This document shows, one piece after another, positions 23,503-31,980 of a DNA stretch of 47,705 bases (position 1 is the stretch's first letter; each line of letters opens with the position of its first letter). The notes under the pieces are model-generated. The model was not told the origin of the DNA and did no database searches. It was given only the letters and a program-made list of their open reading frames with translations. The position numbers and the translations under genes are program-made. The DNA is from Clostridiales bacterium (lineage in GTDB: Bacteria > Bacillota > Clostridia > Christensenellales > Aristaeellaceae), in NCBI GenBank assembly GCA_019419995.1, contig JAHZHZ010000018.1:1-47705 (forward strand), written 5' to 3'.

Positions 23503-24819
23503 GTGAACGCTTCGGATTATCGCTACAGGGCCCGGCAGGCTCTAAAAGAAAAGTGGAAGAAAATTATACCGCTGATGATTCTGGCAAATGCGGTAATGCT
23601 GTATTTTGGCATAGACATTGTCTATCAGAAGTTCTTTTCCAAGCAATACTATCTGTATTCAGGCATTGGAGATCTTGGGTATGTGTATTACGTTCCAGTG
23701 GGCATAGGCTGGCTGGTGTTGGCGTTGATACTGGCGCTTAATTTAGCCTCTTTGGCTGTAGACGTCGGGAGATATGTGGTGGCTTGTAAGGCTTTGGAGG
23801 GAGAGACCGTTTGTGCCCGTCAGCTTGTTCCCGTTAAGCTGATTTTGAAAGTACTGGCTATGAACCTGATCAGATCCTTGCTGATCGGTCTTCAGTTCAT
23901 CCTTTTTATTATTCCTGGAATCGTTGCGTTGTACAGATATTCCATGGCAGATTATCTGCTGGCGCAGAACCCGGATTTGGGGCCGGTGGAAGCCCTTCGG
24001 GAAAGCCGCAAGCGCATGATGGGGAATAAGAGCAATCTGTTTATGTTGCATCTGAGCTTTTTGGGATGGGAATTTCTCCTGATTGCCCTGATGTGGATGC
24101 CGAATCGATGGGCAACTTATAACAGCTTCCCCGGAGCATGGGCTATTCCCCTGTTGCTGAATCTGCTGGTCAGTCCGTGGCTGAGCACTTATATTCTGAT
24201 GGCAGAGACGCATTTTTTTAACGATATTTATAAGGGTAGTGGATCATCTATTGATGGGGATGAAAGTCAGGGCTGGCAGCCGAATGGCGGGCAGAGCGAT
24301 GCTTCTGAACAAAACGTTTCTTATACCGTCCCTGATGTAGATGAAACTGTAGCCAGAGATATTTTTATAGGTTGCGGTTGCAGCTATAATCGCTTGAGGG
24401 AAGAAGGATTGCTGGAAGGCTATCAAAAGCTTAATCCGTCTTCGATCAGCGAAGAGCGCTGGAAGCGGGAGTATGCTTCCCGACTGATGCAGAGTTTTGA
24501 TCAGGAGCCTGAGATTCTGGGAGATTTGCTGGCGTTGGCGGCCGAATACGCTATGGACGACCTGCTCAGCCGTGCCTTGGAGCGCATTGAGCGCCACATT
24601 CGCCAACAAACTCTTCCCTGTGCGAAGATATTGGATATGTGTGGCCAGGTATTGGCTGTACTTACTTCAGGGGCCTTTGATGGCAACGAGGGCTTTATTT
24701 GGCGGCGGAAGCAGCAGATTTTGGACATGGCCAATCGGCTTGAGGTATCCCTTGAGCAGGATCCAGGAGATGGCGCGTGGAGAGAATCTCTGAATTATAT
24801 TCGCCAGATGTGTGGCTAA
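23503..24819 (+). CDS. DUF975 family membrane protein with long cytosolic extension
   Basis: The N-terminal half is a DUF975 membrane protein: a basic leader (NASDYRYRARQALKEKW), then about five or six hydrophobic segments to residue 245, with the conserved YRYSMADYLLAQNPDLGPVEALRESRKRM stretch in the middle (split here only by position, about 145-180). The family has no proven function. The C-terminal 190 residues are soluble, helical and not recognised, with a Cys-containing segment (FIGCGCSYN). The start is GTG 23503, with AGGAGG 9 bases upstream and a promoter just before it; length 438. It is a single-gene unit ending at a shared terminator. Confidence 0.85.
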   Translation: MNASDYRYRARQALKEKWKKIIPLMILANAVMLYFGIDIVYQKFFSKQYYLYSGIGDLGYVYYVPVGIGWLVLALILALNLASLAVDVGRYVVACKALEGETVCARQLVPVKLILKVLAMNLIRSLLIGLQFILFIIPGIVALYRYSMADYLLAQNPDLGPVEALRESRKRMMGNKSNLFMLHLSFLGWEFLLIALMWMPNRWATYNSFPGAWAIPLLLNLLVSPWLSTYILMAETHFFNDIYKGSGSSIDGDESQGWQPNGGQSDASEQNVSYTVPDVDETVARDIFIGCGCSYNRLREEGLLEGYQKLNPSSISEERWKREYASRLMQSFDQEPEILGDLLALAAEYAMDDLLSRALERIERHIRQQTLPCAKILDMCGQVLAVLTSGAFDGNEGFIWRRKQQILDMANRLEVSLEQDPGDGAWRESLNYIRQMCG

Positions 24820-24866
24820 TTCGAAGGATTCCGGTTGGAAGGGCACGTACCTTCTCAACAATCATA

Positions 24867-24906
24867 ATGCCGGATGGAATTAATGATTCCATCCGGCATA
24901 CTTTTT
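24867..24906. terminator. Bidirectional terminator between DUF975 gene and small XRE gene
   Basis: ATGCCGGATGGAAT pairs with ATTCCATCCGGCAT around a 6-base loop, followed on the plus strand by CTTTTTTAT. It separates two convergent genes. Confidence 0.9.
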
Positions 24907-25148
24907 TATCGTATTTCCTGCTCCAGTGCATCAAAATCAGGAGTAGAAAAAAATTCGCCCAGCGTGATTTCCAGTGCATCGCAGAGTTTTTTAATGACAT
25001 TGATGGTTAGCTCTTTCCTGCGCACATCCATCATGCTGTAGACCGTAGAAGGCGTTATTCCCGCACGGTTTGCCAGCTCATTCGGTTTGATATTTCGCTC
25101 CTTCATCAGCTCCACAAAACGTACAACCACCGCTTCCTTCACCGTCAT
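24906..25148 (-). CDS. Small XRE-family helix-turn-helix protein
   Basis: This 80-residue protein is nearly all XRE DNA-binding domain (VRFVELMKERNIKPNELANRAGITPSTVYSMM, about 8-40, written in full only by position; then TINVIKKLCDALEITLGEFF). Single-domain proteins of this kind are local repressors or accessory regulators. The start is ATG 25148, after AGAGGTG. The open frame continues to 25442, but that part crosses the terminator of the next gene and has no ribosome site, so it is not counted. The target is unknown; hexamer repeats just upstream may be its own operator. Confidence 0.85.
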   Translation of the reverse strand: MTVKEAVVVRFVELMKERNIKPNELANRAGITPSTVYSMMDVRRKELTINVIKKLCDALEITLGEFFSTPDFDALEQEIR

Positions 25149-25184
25149 ATCATTTTCACCTCTCGGAAAATGATAAAAAATTTT

Positions 25185-25210
25185 ATGCGGATGCGTATGC
25201 GCGTATGCGT
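25185..25210. repeat. Clustered ATGCG hexamer repeats upstream of small XRE gene
   Basis: ATGCGG, ATGCGT, ATGCGC and ATGCGT occur within 26 bp, 37 bp upstream of the XRE start codon. They could be a multi-site operator. The rest of the stretch 25211-25411 shows no gene. Confidence 0.45.
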
Positions 25211-25411
25211 AATTTGAGGCATTTGCCCTAAAATTGCCCGGGTTTGGAAGCGGGTAAGAGGGAGATCGTGCTCTTAAAGCCGTGGAAGGGATGTCAGTTA
25301 CTAAGCGAAAGTCGTGCAGCACATAGAGGTTTGGATGGCTGGAGAAGGCGAAGCAATAGGGCATCCAAACAATGTCGCAAATACCAGAGAGCAGAAGACT
25401 AAGCCAGGCAA

Positions 25412-25440
25412 TAAAAACGCCCGTCGCCATTGCAACGGGC
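25412..25440 (-). terminator. Terminator after the SH3 secreted protein gene
   Basis: On the minus strand GCCCGT and ACGGGC form a stem with a 10-base loop, followed by GTTTTTATT, a few bases past the stop codon at 25447. Confidence 0.85.
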
Positions 25441-25446
25441 ATCTAA

Positions 25447-26325
25447 TCAATGTGTTTTGGCCCAGTTATAGGCCTCCAGAATGGATTTTTGATGTTCCTC
25501 GTTGATCGAATCACTGCCGTGAGTTTTGCTGCCCAGCATATGCAAACAGAACTGGCCGTCGTAGCCATTATTATAGATAGTCTGATCTCCGTGGGGCATG
25601 GTGTTGATGGCGGCAGCCACAAATTGACCGTCTGCGTAGAGAATCACTGGCAGAGATTCCCAGGAAAACTCTCCTCCGGAAATTTTTAAGAGTTTGGCGG
25701 TATCAGTCTTGGTAGCAGGCTCCACATCCGCGTGGTTAGTGCCACCCATGCGCTTGATGCGCAGGGTGATGCCGGTGTGAATGTCGTAGATATGACCGTA
25801 ATCACCCCGATCCAACACCCCGCTACCTCCGTCAAACCATTCTAATTTCTTCACCTTAGAGGTCCAGGATGTGGCGGGCTTATTTTTGCTCAGAGCGCTG
25901 GCTTTTACGTAACCATAGGCCTTGCCGTTAGTCACCTGACAGTAGCTGCCGCATTTACCAACTACTTCTACCTTGGTGCCGGCTTGCAGGGTACCCATCT
26001 TGGAATCACCATCTGCGGACTTGTAGATGGAGGTATTTTTCTTTATGTAAGCGTCAATTCCATCTTCCGCTGTGAGATACCGAATTTTGATGTACCCAGT
26101 GGCGCCGTGGTAACTGATCTTGGCCCAGCTACCGCGGGTTTGCTTAACATTTACGGTGGTTCCTCTGGGCAGTGAGCCCGATTCGCCGGAAGCAGCATAA
26201 ATTTTGGCATTGCCGTTGTTGATTAGGGCTGTCTGGGCTGAAGCCATGGGTGTCGCCAGGGAAATGAGCAAAACCAGGGTAAAAATCAACGCAATGCGTG
26301 GGAACTTCACTTGCTTATTATTCAT
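25447..26325 (-). CDS. Secreted SH3-domain protein with unassigned His/Cys-rich C-terminal domain
   Basis: The 292-residue protein has a signal peptide (about 1-30, cleavage at ASA-QT) and two bacterial SH3 domains at about 31-88 and 90-147, which usually bind the cell wall. The C-terminal domain (about 160-290) is one I cannot name. It carries well-spaced polar motifs: TNHADVEP (His198, Asp200, Glu202), MPHGD (His245), and QFCLHMLGSKTHGS (Cys260, His262, His269). The pattern suggests an enzyme or metal site acting on the wall, but that is inference. ATG 26325 has AAAGGAG upstream. It is a lone gene with its own terminator. The region 26326-26510 upstream is A+T-rich with no gene. Confidence 0.8.
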   Translation of the reverse strand: MNNKQVKFPRIALIFTLVLLISLATPMASAQTALINNGNAKIYAASGESGSLPRGTTVNVKQTRGSWAKISYHGATGYIKIRYLTAEDGIDAYIKKNTSIYKSADGDSKMGTLQAGTKVEVVGKCGSYCQVTNGKAYGYVKASALSKNKPATSWTSKVKKLEWFDGGSGVLDRGDYGHIYDIHTGITLRIKRMGGTNHADVEPATKTDTAKLLKISGGEFSWESLPVILYADGQFVAAAINTMPHGDQTIYNNGYDGQFCLHMLGSKTHGSDSINEEHQKSILEAYNWAKTH

Positions 26326-26548
26326 GAAACGTCTCCTTTTACGATTTAATCAAAGTAAACCATTTTGCCCAAAATATTTCATTTTATAGTATAATTGAAT
26401 AATATGGCAAATATGCGGTATATATGTAATAAATTGCGCACCAGCTCTTTCTGATTTCTCTTAAGAAAAAATTTTCCGGCATTATTCTCACAAATTCAAT
26501 ATTATATTGCTATAATGTCGGCGAAAAGAGAGATAAGGAAGTTGTTTT

Positions 26549-27337
26549 ATGAGAATTTTTGATGTTCACGTGCATATTTATCCGGATAAAATTGCTCAAA
26601 AGGCCTCCAATAGCATCGGCATATTTTATGATGGTATTCGCATGCATGGAGATGGAACCCTTTCAGATTGCCTCCGGCAGATGGATGAGGGAGGGGTGGA
26701 GCGCTTTGCGGCCCATTCAGTGGCGCTAACTCCTCACAATGTAGAGAGCATCAATCGCTTCATTTTGGAGGCGCATGCCCAGTATCCGGACCGTATTGTA
26801 CCTTTCGCAACCATTCATCCCCAAATGGAAGATATGCAGGCCACTGTGGATAAGATTGTAGAACAGGGATTCAAAGGCATTAAGATACATCCGGACATGC
26901 AGAAATTTGCGGTGGATGCACCCTGCGCTGAAGCAATGATGGAGGCCATCGAAGGCCGCCTGCCGCTGCTAATTCACTGTGGAGATTACCGTTATGATTA
27001 TGATGGACCGCGACGGGTTCTGCACTTGAGGCAGAATCATCCCAAACTGCAGATGATTTGTGCCCACTTTGGCGGATGGGGAGAGTGGGACAGTGCTGCG
27101 GAGATGCTACCGGGCCACAATCTAATCGTGGATACGTCCAGTTCCCTATATCGTTGGTCCGCAGAAAAGGCCACAGAAGCGGTGCGGCGCTTTGGCGTAG
27201 AAAACGTGCTTTTTGGCACAGACTATCCCATGTGGAGTCCTGCTGAGGAGTTGAAGCGCTTCATGAGTCTTGATCTTACAGATCAGGAGCGGGAGGATAT
27301 CCTCTGGAACAATGCGGTGCGCCTGTTGAAACTGTGA
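26549..27337 (+). CDS. Amidohydrolase-related metal-dependent hydrolase
   Basis: This is a TIM-barrel amidohydrolase (Amidohydro_2 family) of 262 residues. Metal and catalytic motifs are complete: His7 and His9 in DVHVHIY, KIHPD at about 112-116, His143 in LIHCGD, His173 in CAHFGG and Asp225 in FGTDYP. Members decarboxylate or hydrolyse small carboxylated or lactone substrates; this one's substrate cannot be told. AAGGAAG lies about 7-8 bases before ATG 26549, and a TATAAT is at 26511-26516 though its -35 is weak. It stands alone with no hairpin visible after its stop. Confidence 0.88.
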   Translation: MRIFDVHVHIYPDKIAQKASNSIGIFYDGIRMHGDGTLSDCLRQMDEGGVERFAAHSVALTPHNVESINRFILEAHAQYPDRIVPFATIHPQMEDMQATVDKIVEQGFKGIKIHPDMQKFAVDAPCAEAMMEAIEGRLPLLIHCGDYRYDYDGPRRVLHLRQNHPKLQMICAHFGGWGEWDSAAEMLPGHNLIVDTSSSLYRWSAEKATEAVRRFGVENVLFGTDYPMWSPAEELKRFMSLDLTDQEREDILWNNAVRLLKL

Positions 27338-27375
27338 TTTTCAGGTGACTTTATTTTAACTTTCTCCATTGGCGT

Positions 27376-27405
27376 TTGACGCGGGAAAGGAACTTCGGGT
27401 ATAAT
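27376..27405 (+). promoter_or_regulatory. Promoter of a small membrane protein gene
   Basis: TTGACG (27376-27381) and TATAAT (27400-27405) are 18 bp apart. The leader holds a short GC-rich hairpin (CCCCGGCTGCGGGG at about 27426-27439). Confidence 0.75.
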
Positions 27406-27454
27406 AGAGACAGAAGTTACAACAGCCCCGGCTGCGGGGGAAAGGAGTATCGCT

Positions 27455-27745
27455 ATGGCACGCACTGAAAAAAGCAATCGGAGCCGGAGGATTTCCGTCT
27501 GGAACTGGATGGGCACGCTGATCTTGTGCAGTATCCCGGTGGTTAATATTATTGCACTGGTTCTGTTCATCATTTTTGCCAAGGCACAGCCCAAGCGAAG
27601 CTTTGCCATTGCCATGTTGGTACTGATGGTTTTATTTACGGTAATTGCCTGTGCATTGGCGTTGATTTTTCCGGAATCATTGTCTCGCCTGGCAGATCAA
27701 CTGCGGGAAGCAACGCCTGCATCCACAGTGGTTCCTACCGTCTGA
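27455..27745 (+). CDS. Small two-helix membrane protein
   Basis: This 96-residue protein has a basic N-terminus (ARTEKSNRSRRISVWNW), two hydrophobic helices at about 18-43 and 49-72, and a soluble tail rich in Thr and Val. I recognise no family. AAAGGAG lies 8 bases before ATG 27455, and a strong promoter precedes it, so it is very probably expressed. It ends at a terminator that it shares with the convergent ABC operon. Confidence 0.75.
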   Translation: MARTEKSNRSRRISVWNWMGTLILCSIPVVNIIALVLFIIFAKAQPKRSFAIAMLVLMVLFTVIACALALIFPESLSRLADQLREATPASTVVPTV

Positions 27746-27817
27746 CCCGGGTCTGTAAAGCATCGCGAAGGCGGCGAGCGCATCTTTCATTAAAAATGTA
27801 GGTTTTGCCGATACAAG

Positions 27818-27847
27818 AAGTCCCCGCGGATTTATCCGCGGGGACTT
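27818..27847. terminator. Bidirectional terminator before the ABC importer operon
   Basis: AAGTCCCCGCGGA pairs with TCCGCGGGGACTT around a 4-base loop between convergent units. Confidence 0.9.
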
Positions 27848-27874
27848 TACATTTTGTTGCCGATTGAAATGATC

Positions 27875-28906
27875 TCAGCGGGTACTCTTGTCGTAGGGAA
27901 CGCCCTCAGCCTTGGGCGCACGAGAACTCTTAGAGGTAAAGGCCAATACTACCAGCGTAATCAAATAGGGCAGCAGTCGGTAAAAGTTTGAATTAATGCC
28001 CAGCTCTTTGAGCAGATAGATTCCATCGCCGTTGATGTCCAGACTGGCATAGGAGGCGGCGATGCACTTAAACAGACCGAATAACAGGGCTGCCCCGGCT
28101 ACATTCAGCGGCTTCCAGTTGCCGAAAATCATAACTGCCAGAGCCAGGAAGCCAAATCCTGCTACGTCCCCATTGGATGTACAGTTGGCAGTAGTCAGAG
28201 CGTAGACAAAACCACCCATGCCAGCCAGCGCGCCGGAGATCACCACACCGCTGTAACGCATGCGCACTACGTTGATGCCCAGGGAATCCGCAGCTTGGGG
28301 ATTTTCACCACAAGAGCGCAACCGCAAACCGAATCGGGTGCGGTAGAGGATAATGGAAAGCACCACATAGATCAGTATGCACACATAGGTGGTCAGATAC
28401 ACCTTATCCAGAAAGGTACTGCCTAGAAAACCCATCTGTTCACTGCGACCGTAACCAAAGTGAGCCTTTTTGAGCATGAACCAGCTGGCAGCATCACCAG
28501 TGGCCATTTGCAAGGTGTTTTGATTGGCAATCATACGCACGAAGAACAGTACCAGTGCGGGTGCCATCAGGTTTAGAGCTGTGCCCCCAATGGTCTGGTC
28601 CGCTCGGAGATTGATGGCGGCAAATGCCAGAAGTAGCGAAAATACAGCACCCATGGCAGCGGAGATGAACATGGACAAAAACATTAATCCCTGAAGGCCC
28701 CAAAAACTGTCCGCGGCTTTCGCGGCTTCAAACAGAGATGTCTGCTGCAAAATGCGTACGCAGTATACGCCGATGAATGCGCCGAAGATCATCAAACCTT
28801 CCAGCGCCAGATTGATGATACCGCTGCGCTCAGCGTAAATGCCTGCCAGGGCGACGATCATCAAGGGTATAGCATAAATCAGGGTCTGTCGAATCAGAAA
28901 ACTCAT
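27875..28906 (-). CDS. Nucleoside-type ABC importer permease, second subunit (YufQ/NupQ-like)
   Basis: This is a membrane permease of 343 residues with 8-10 helices, of the BPD_transp_2 family. The signature loop AERSGIINLALEGLMIFGAF and the GENPQAADSLGI stretch match the second permease of BMP-type nucleoside importers (YufQ in Bacillus). It forms a heterodimer with the permease encoded just upstream. Its ATG overlaps the stop of that gene by 4 bp (28903-28906), so the operon reads ATPase, permease 1, permease 2. A terminator lies about 28 bp past its stop. Likely cargo is purine nucleosides or a related ligand, from family knowledge only. Confidence 0.9.
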   Translation of the reverse strand: MSFLIRQTLIYAIPLMIVALAGIYAERSGIINLALEGLMIFGAFIGVYCVRILQQTSLFEAAKAADSFWGLQGLMFLSMFISAAMGAVFSLLLAFAAINLRADQTIGGTALNLMAPALVLFFVRMIANQNTLQMATGDAASWFMLKKAHFGYGRSEQMGFLGSTFLDKVYLTTYVCILIYVVLSIILYRTRFGLRLRSCGENPQAADSLGINVVRMRYSGVVISGALAGMGGFVYALTTANCTSNGDVAGFGFLALAVMIFGNWKPLNVAGAALLFGLFKCIAASYASLDINGDGIYLLKELGINSNFYRLLPYLITLVVLAFTSKSSRAPKAEGVPYDKSTR

Positions 28907-30147
28907 TTCTGTTCAGCCTCCTTTGCAGCGGAACCGCCGTCCTCCGCAGCGCGCTTTTTTCGCCGTCCACTTAGCCACAGCTTGATTACCAATGAGAAGG
29001 CCGACAGATACACGATCACGGCGATGATTACGTCCGTGATGTACTCATTGTAGGCTGTGAGGTTGGTCAGCTGTAAGCCTGCGATATCCAGCATGGACAT
29101 GAACATGCCTGCAAAAATCACACCGATGGGATTGCTCACCGCCAGCAGGGCCACGGGAATGCCATTGAAGCCCGCTGCTGGAAGCGACTGATAGGTGGAC
29201 CAGTAAAATTCCGTGTTGCCCGCTAGGTAGTACAGAGAACCTGCCGCTCCGGCCAGGGCACCGGCAATGGCCATGGAGAGTACGATGTTGCGCTTGTCAC
29301 GGATGCCGGCATATCGGGCGCCAAAGCGGTTGGAGCCGCAGGCCTTGAGTTCATAGCCCAGCGTTGTGCGACTGAGCAGGATGTACACCACTATCGCCAG
29401 CAAAATAGCAATGAGAATTCCGCCGTTAACTTGCGAACCGGGGAAGATTCGATCCAGTCCCAGCTTGGGCGTGGCTACGCCGTTGATGGTGGTCTTATAG
29501 ATGTAGCCGGATTTGGTGTTTTCTACAATATTCTTTAAGTTGGAGCCATCAAACATCCAGGTGACCACATTGGCGGCAATCCAGTTGGTCATGATACAGG
29601 CGATCACTTCGTTGATGTTTAGCAGAGCCTTGAGAGCTCCGGGAATGGCACCCCAGAGTGCGCCGGCAAGCATACCGCCCAACAGTGCCAGTGCCCAAAC
29701 AACCATGGGCGGAAGGCTGCCAGGTTCCACACCAGGAATGGCCATAGCCGTGGAGGGGAGCCCCAGGGCGATGAATAGTGTGGCGGCGGTGCCCATCAGG
29801 TATTGGCCGGGAGCGCCGATGTTGAACAGACCGGATTTATTGGCTACGGCTACAGACAGGCCCGTAAGAATTACGGGGGTGGCCCGAAAAAGCATGTTGC
29901 CGATGCTGGCGGGGTTAAAGCCGAAGGTAAGCGTCCCCGAGGCGTCGCGGCCCGTGCTGAACAGGCCCAGCAGGACCAGTCGGATGCCGTCCCAGGCGCT
30001 GCGCAAGCCCAGGGCGGGGTTAAAGCAACCCACCACGAGAATTACCACGCTGCCTGCCGCCAGACCGATGAGTATGGAGATCAGAGAGGCCAGCACGGAA
30101 CGGGTTCCGTCTTTCTGTAAGAATGTGCCCGAACGCTTCTGCTTCAT
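28903..30147 (-). CDS. Nucleoside-type ABC importer permease, first subunit (YufP/NupP-like)
   Basis: This 414-residue permease is the longer partner. The family loop ANKSGLFNIGAPGQYLMG and INEVIACIMTNWIA are clear, with about ten helices, a basic cytosolic N-terminus and an external insert (about 205-245, SGYIYKTTINGVATPKLGL) usual for YufP. It overlaps both neighbours by 4 bp: the ATPase stop at 30144-30147 and the second permease start at 28903-28906. This means tight translational coupling and balanced subunits. Confidence 0.9.
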   Translation of the reverse strand: MKQKRSGTFLQKDGTRSVLASLISILIGLAAGSVVILVVGCFNPALGLRSAWDGIRLVLLGLFSTGRDASGTLTFGFNPASIGNMLFRATPVILTGLSVAVANKSGLFNIGAPGQYLMGTAATLFIALGLPSTAMAIPGVEPGSLPPMVVWALALLGGMLAGALWGAIPGALKALLNINEVIACIMTNWIAANVVTWMFDGSNLKNIVENTKSGYIYKTTINGVATPKLGLDRIFPGSQVNGGILIAILLAIVVYILLSRTTLGYELKACGSNRFGARYAGIRDKRNIVLSMAIAGALAGAAGSLYYLAGNTEFYWSTYQSLPAAGFNGIPVALLAVSNPIGVIFAGMFMSMLDIAGLQLTNLTAYNEYITDVIIAVIVYLSAFSLVIKLWLSGRRKKRAAEDGGSAAKEAEQK

Positions 30148-31691
30148 GCGTGCACCTCCGTCTTCTGCCGTTTGGCTCCGGCCATGTACAGGCCCAGTTC
30201 CTCAACGGTAATTTCCCGGGGATTAAATTCGCCTACAATTTCTCCTTCGTACATCACGAGAATGCGATCGGAAAGGTTCATAACTTCATCCAATTCCAGG
30301 GAAACCAAAAGTACCGCCTTGCCCGCGTCCCGCTGAGCTACCAGCTGCCGGTGAATGTATTCAATGGCACCTACGTCCAGACCACGGGTGGGCTGGACAG
30401 CGATAATCAGAGGTTGATCCCGATCCATCTCCCGGGCAATGATGGCCTTTTGCTGGTTTCCACCGGACATACTGCGGGTAACCGTGAGGGGTCCCTGGCT
30501 GGAGCGCACGTCGTATTGCTCGATGAGTTTGTTGGCATAGTTGCGCACCGCATCGAAGCGAATGAAACCGTGGCTTTGAAAACGGGGTTCGTAATAGGTC
30601 TGAAGTACCAGATTTTGTTCCAGCGTGTTGTCCAGAATCAGGCCATACTTGTGCCGATCCTCAGGGATGTGGCTGGAGCCGGCAAGACTGCGCTTGCGGA
30701 TGGTGGAATTCGTGATATCCCTTCCACAGAGCTCTACCTGACCTCCCGTGATCTTTTCCAGGCCAGTAATAGCATAGATCAGCTCTGACTGCCCATTGCC
30801 ATCGATGCCCGCCACACACACGATTTCTCCGGCACGCACATCGAAGCTCACGCCTTTTACAGCATCCTTCTTGTACAGGCGAGACAGAGCGTGCAGGTTG
30901 CGCACCTTCAGCACTGGATCGCCGGGATGGGCGGTTTTCTTTTCCACCACCAGCTGTACCGGGCGGCCAACCATCATGCGGCTCAGTTCTTCCTGTGTTA
31001 CGTCGGAGGTGTTCACGGTGCCCACGCATCTGCCCTTTCGTAGAACGGTCACACGATCAGAGACCTCCATGATTTCGTTGAGCTTGTGGGAGATGAACAG
31101 GATGCTCTTACCCTCCCGGGTCAGGCCACGCATGATCAGCATTAGTTCCTCAATCTCCTGAGGAGTCAACACAGCGGTGGGTTCGTCGAAGATCAACACT
31201 TCGTTGTCCCGGTAGAGCATTTTTAAAATCTCTACCCTCTGCTGCATGCCCACTGTGATGTCTTCCACCTTGGCATCCAGATCTACCTTTAAACCATAGC
31301 GATCGGACAATTGCTGAACCTTGAGTCGTGCTTCTCTACGCTGCAGAAAGCCGAGCTTTGTATCTTCCGCACCCAGAATAATGTTGTCCAACACTGTAAA
31401 GACGTCGATCAGTTTGAAGTGTTGGTGCACCATGCCGATGTGCAGCGCGGTGGCGTCATTGGGATCGTTGATCTGTACCTCGCGGCCGTCCTTTTTGATC
31501 ACCCCTTCGTCGGGCTGGTACAGTCCGAATAGGATGCTCATCAGAGTGGACTTTCCCGCGCCGTTTTCCCCCAGCAGCGCGTGAATTTCGCCCTTTTTCA
31601 ATTGAAGCGAGACATCATCGTTGGCTTTGATCCCGGGGAATACCTTGGTGATGTGGAGCATTTCGATGACGTACTGCGGGGCGTTGTCCAT
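30144..31691 (-). CDS. Nucleoside-type ABC importer ATPase, tandem domains (YufO/NupO-like)
   Basis: This 515-residue protein has two nucleotide-binding domains in one chain, as in sugar and nucleoside importers. Domain 1 has Walker A GENGAGKST (41-49), signature TVGMQQRVEI and Walker B VLIFDEPTAVL. Domain 2 has the usual degenerate P-loop (GIDGNGQSELI), signature MSGGNQQKAIIA and IIAVQPTRGLDVGA. It drives the two permeases encoded downstream. ATG 31691 has GGGAGG about 7 bases upstream. The lipoprotein (BMP) gene that normally comes first in this operon is not here; the next gene upstream is an unrelated aminopeptidase. Confidence 0.93.
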   Translation of the reverse strand: MDNAPQYVIEMLHITKVFPGIKANDDVSLQLKKGEIHALLGENGAGKSTLMSILFGLYQPDEGVIKKDGREVQINDPNDATALHIGMVHQHFKLIDVFTVLDNIILGAEDTKLGFLQRREARLKVQQLSDRYGLKVDLDAKVEDITVGMQQRVEILKMLYRDNEVLIFDEPTAVLTPQEIEELMLIMRGLTREGKSILFISHKLNEIMEVSDRVTVLRKGRCVGTVNTSDVTQEELSRMMVGRPVQLVVEKKTAHPGDPVLKVRNLHALSRLYKKDAVKGVSFDVRAGEIVCVAGIDGNGQSELIYAITGLEKITGGQVELCGRDITNSTIRKRSLAGSSHIPEDRHKYGLILDNTLEQNLVLQTYYEPRFQSHGFIRFDAVRNYANKLIEQYDVRSSQGPLTVTRSMSGGNQQKAIIAREMDRDQPLIIAVQPTRGLDVGAIEYIHRQLVAQRDAGKAVLLVSLELDEVMNLSDRILVMYEGEIVGEFNPREITVEELGLYMAGAKRQKTEVHA

Positions 31692-31716
31692 GCGCTCACC
31701 TCCCTTTCTGTCACTT

Positions 31717-31765
31717 GTGTAAAGTTTTATACACTAATTATAAAGATTCATCCGCCAAAAAGCAA
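31717..31765 (-). promoter_or_regulatory. Promoter of ABC importer operon with inverted-repeat operator
   Basis: On the minus strand TTGCTT (31765-31760) and TATAAT (31742-31737) are spaced by 17 bp. Right after the -10 lies GTGTA-N8-TACAC (31717-31734) covering the start-site region, a plausible repressor site. Its regulator is not in the window. Confidence 0.65.
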
Positions 31766-31826
31766 GGCATTGCCAGGGAAATTGGAACAAAAGTGCGTGG
31801 GTGTATGAGGGATTGCTTCGCGCCCA

Positions 31827-31863
31827 AAGGCAAGGTGGTGCATCAAATGCACCACCTTGCCTT
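31827..31863. terminator. Long hairpin between aminopeptidase and ABC operon
   Basis: AAGGCAAGGTGGTGCA pairs perfectly with TGCACCACCTTGCCTT around a 5-base loop. T-rich flanks are weak, so it may be a terminator or an insulating stem upstream of the ABC promoter. Confidence 0.65.
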
Positions 31864-31896
31864 AGTTTCTATGAATTTGAAGATTGATGGAAGAAA

Positions 31897-31935
31897 AAAG
31901 CCCCATGAATTCATTGCAGGGCCTTTGTTTTTTCA
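31897..31935 (-). terminator. Second hairpin downstream of aminopeptidase
   Basis: On the minus strand a GCCC/GGGC stem with an internal palindrome ATGAATTCAT is followed by TTTTTT. It is weaker than the neighbouring hairpins. Confidence 0.5.
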
Positions 31936-31941
31936 ACTCAA

Positions 31942-31973
31942 AAACGGGGCAGAGAATATTCTCTACCCCGTTT
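31942..31973 (-). terminator. Terminator of glycosyltransferase-aminopeptidase operon
   Basis: On the minus strand AAACGGGG-TAGAGAATATTCTCTG-CCCCGTTTTT forms a long stem with a T tail, 8 bp past the aminopeptidase stop. Confidence 0.88.
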
Positions 31974-31980
31974 AAAGAGG

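Noticed and set aside
25149..25442. N-terminal extension of the small XRE protein by 98 residues
   Set aside because: The extension crosses the terminator of the SH3 gene, lacks a ribosome site, and the XRE domain starts right after a good site at ATG 25148.
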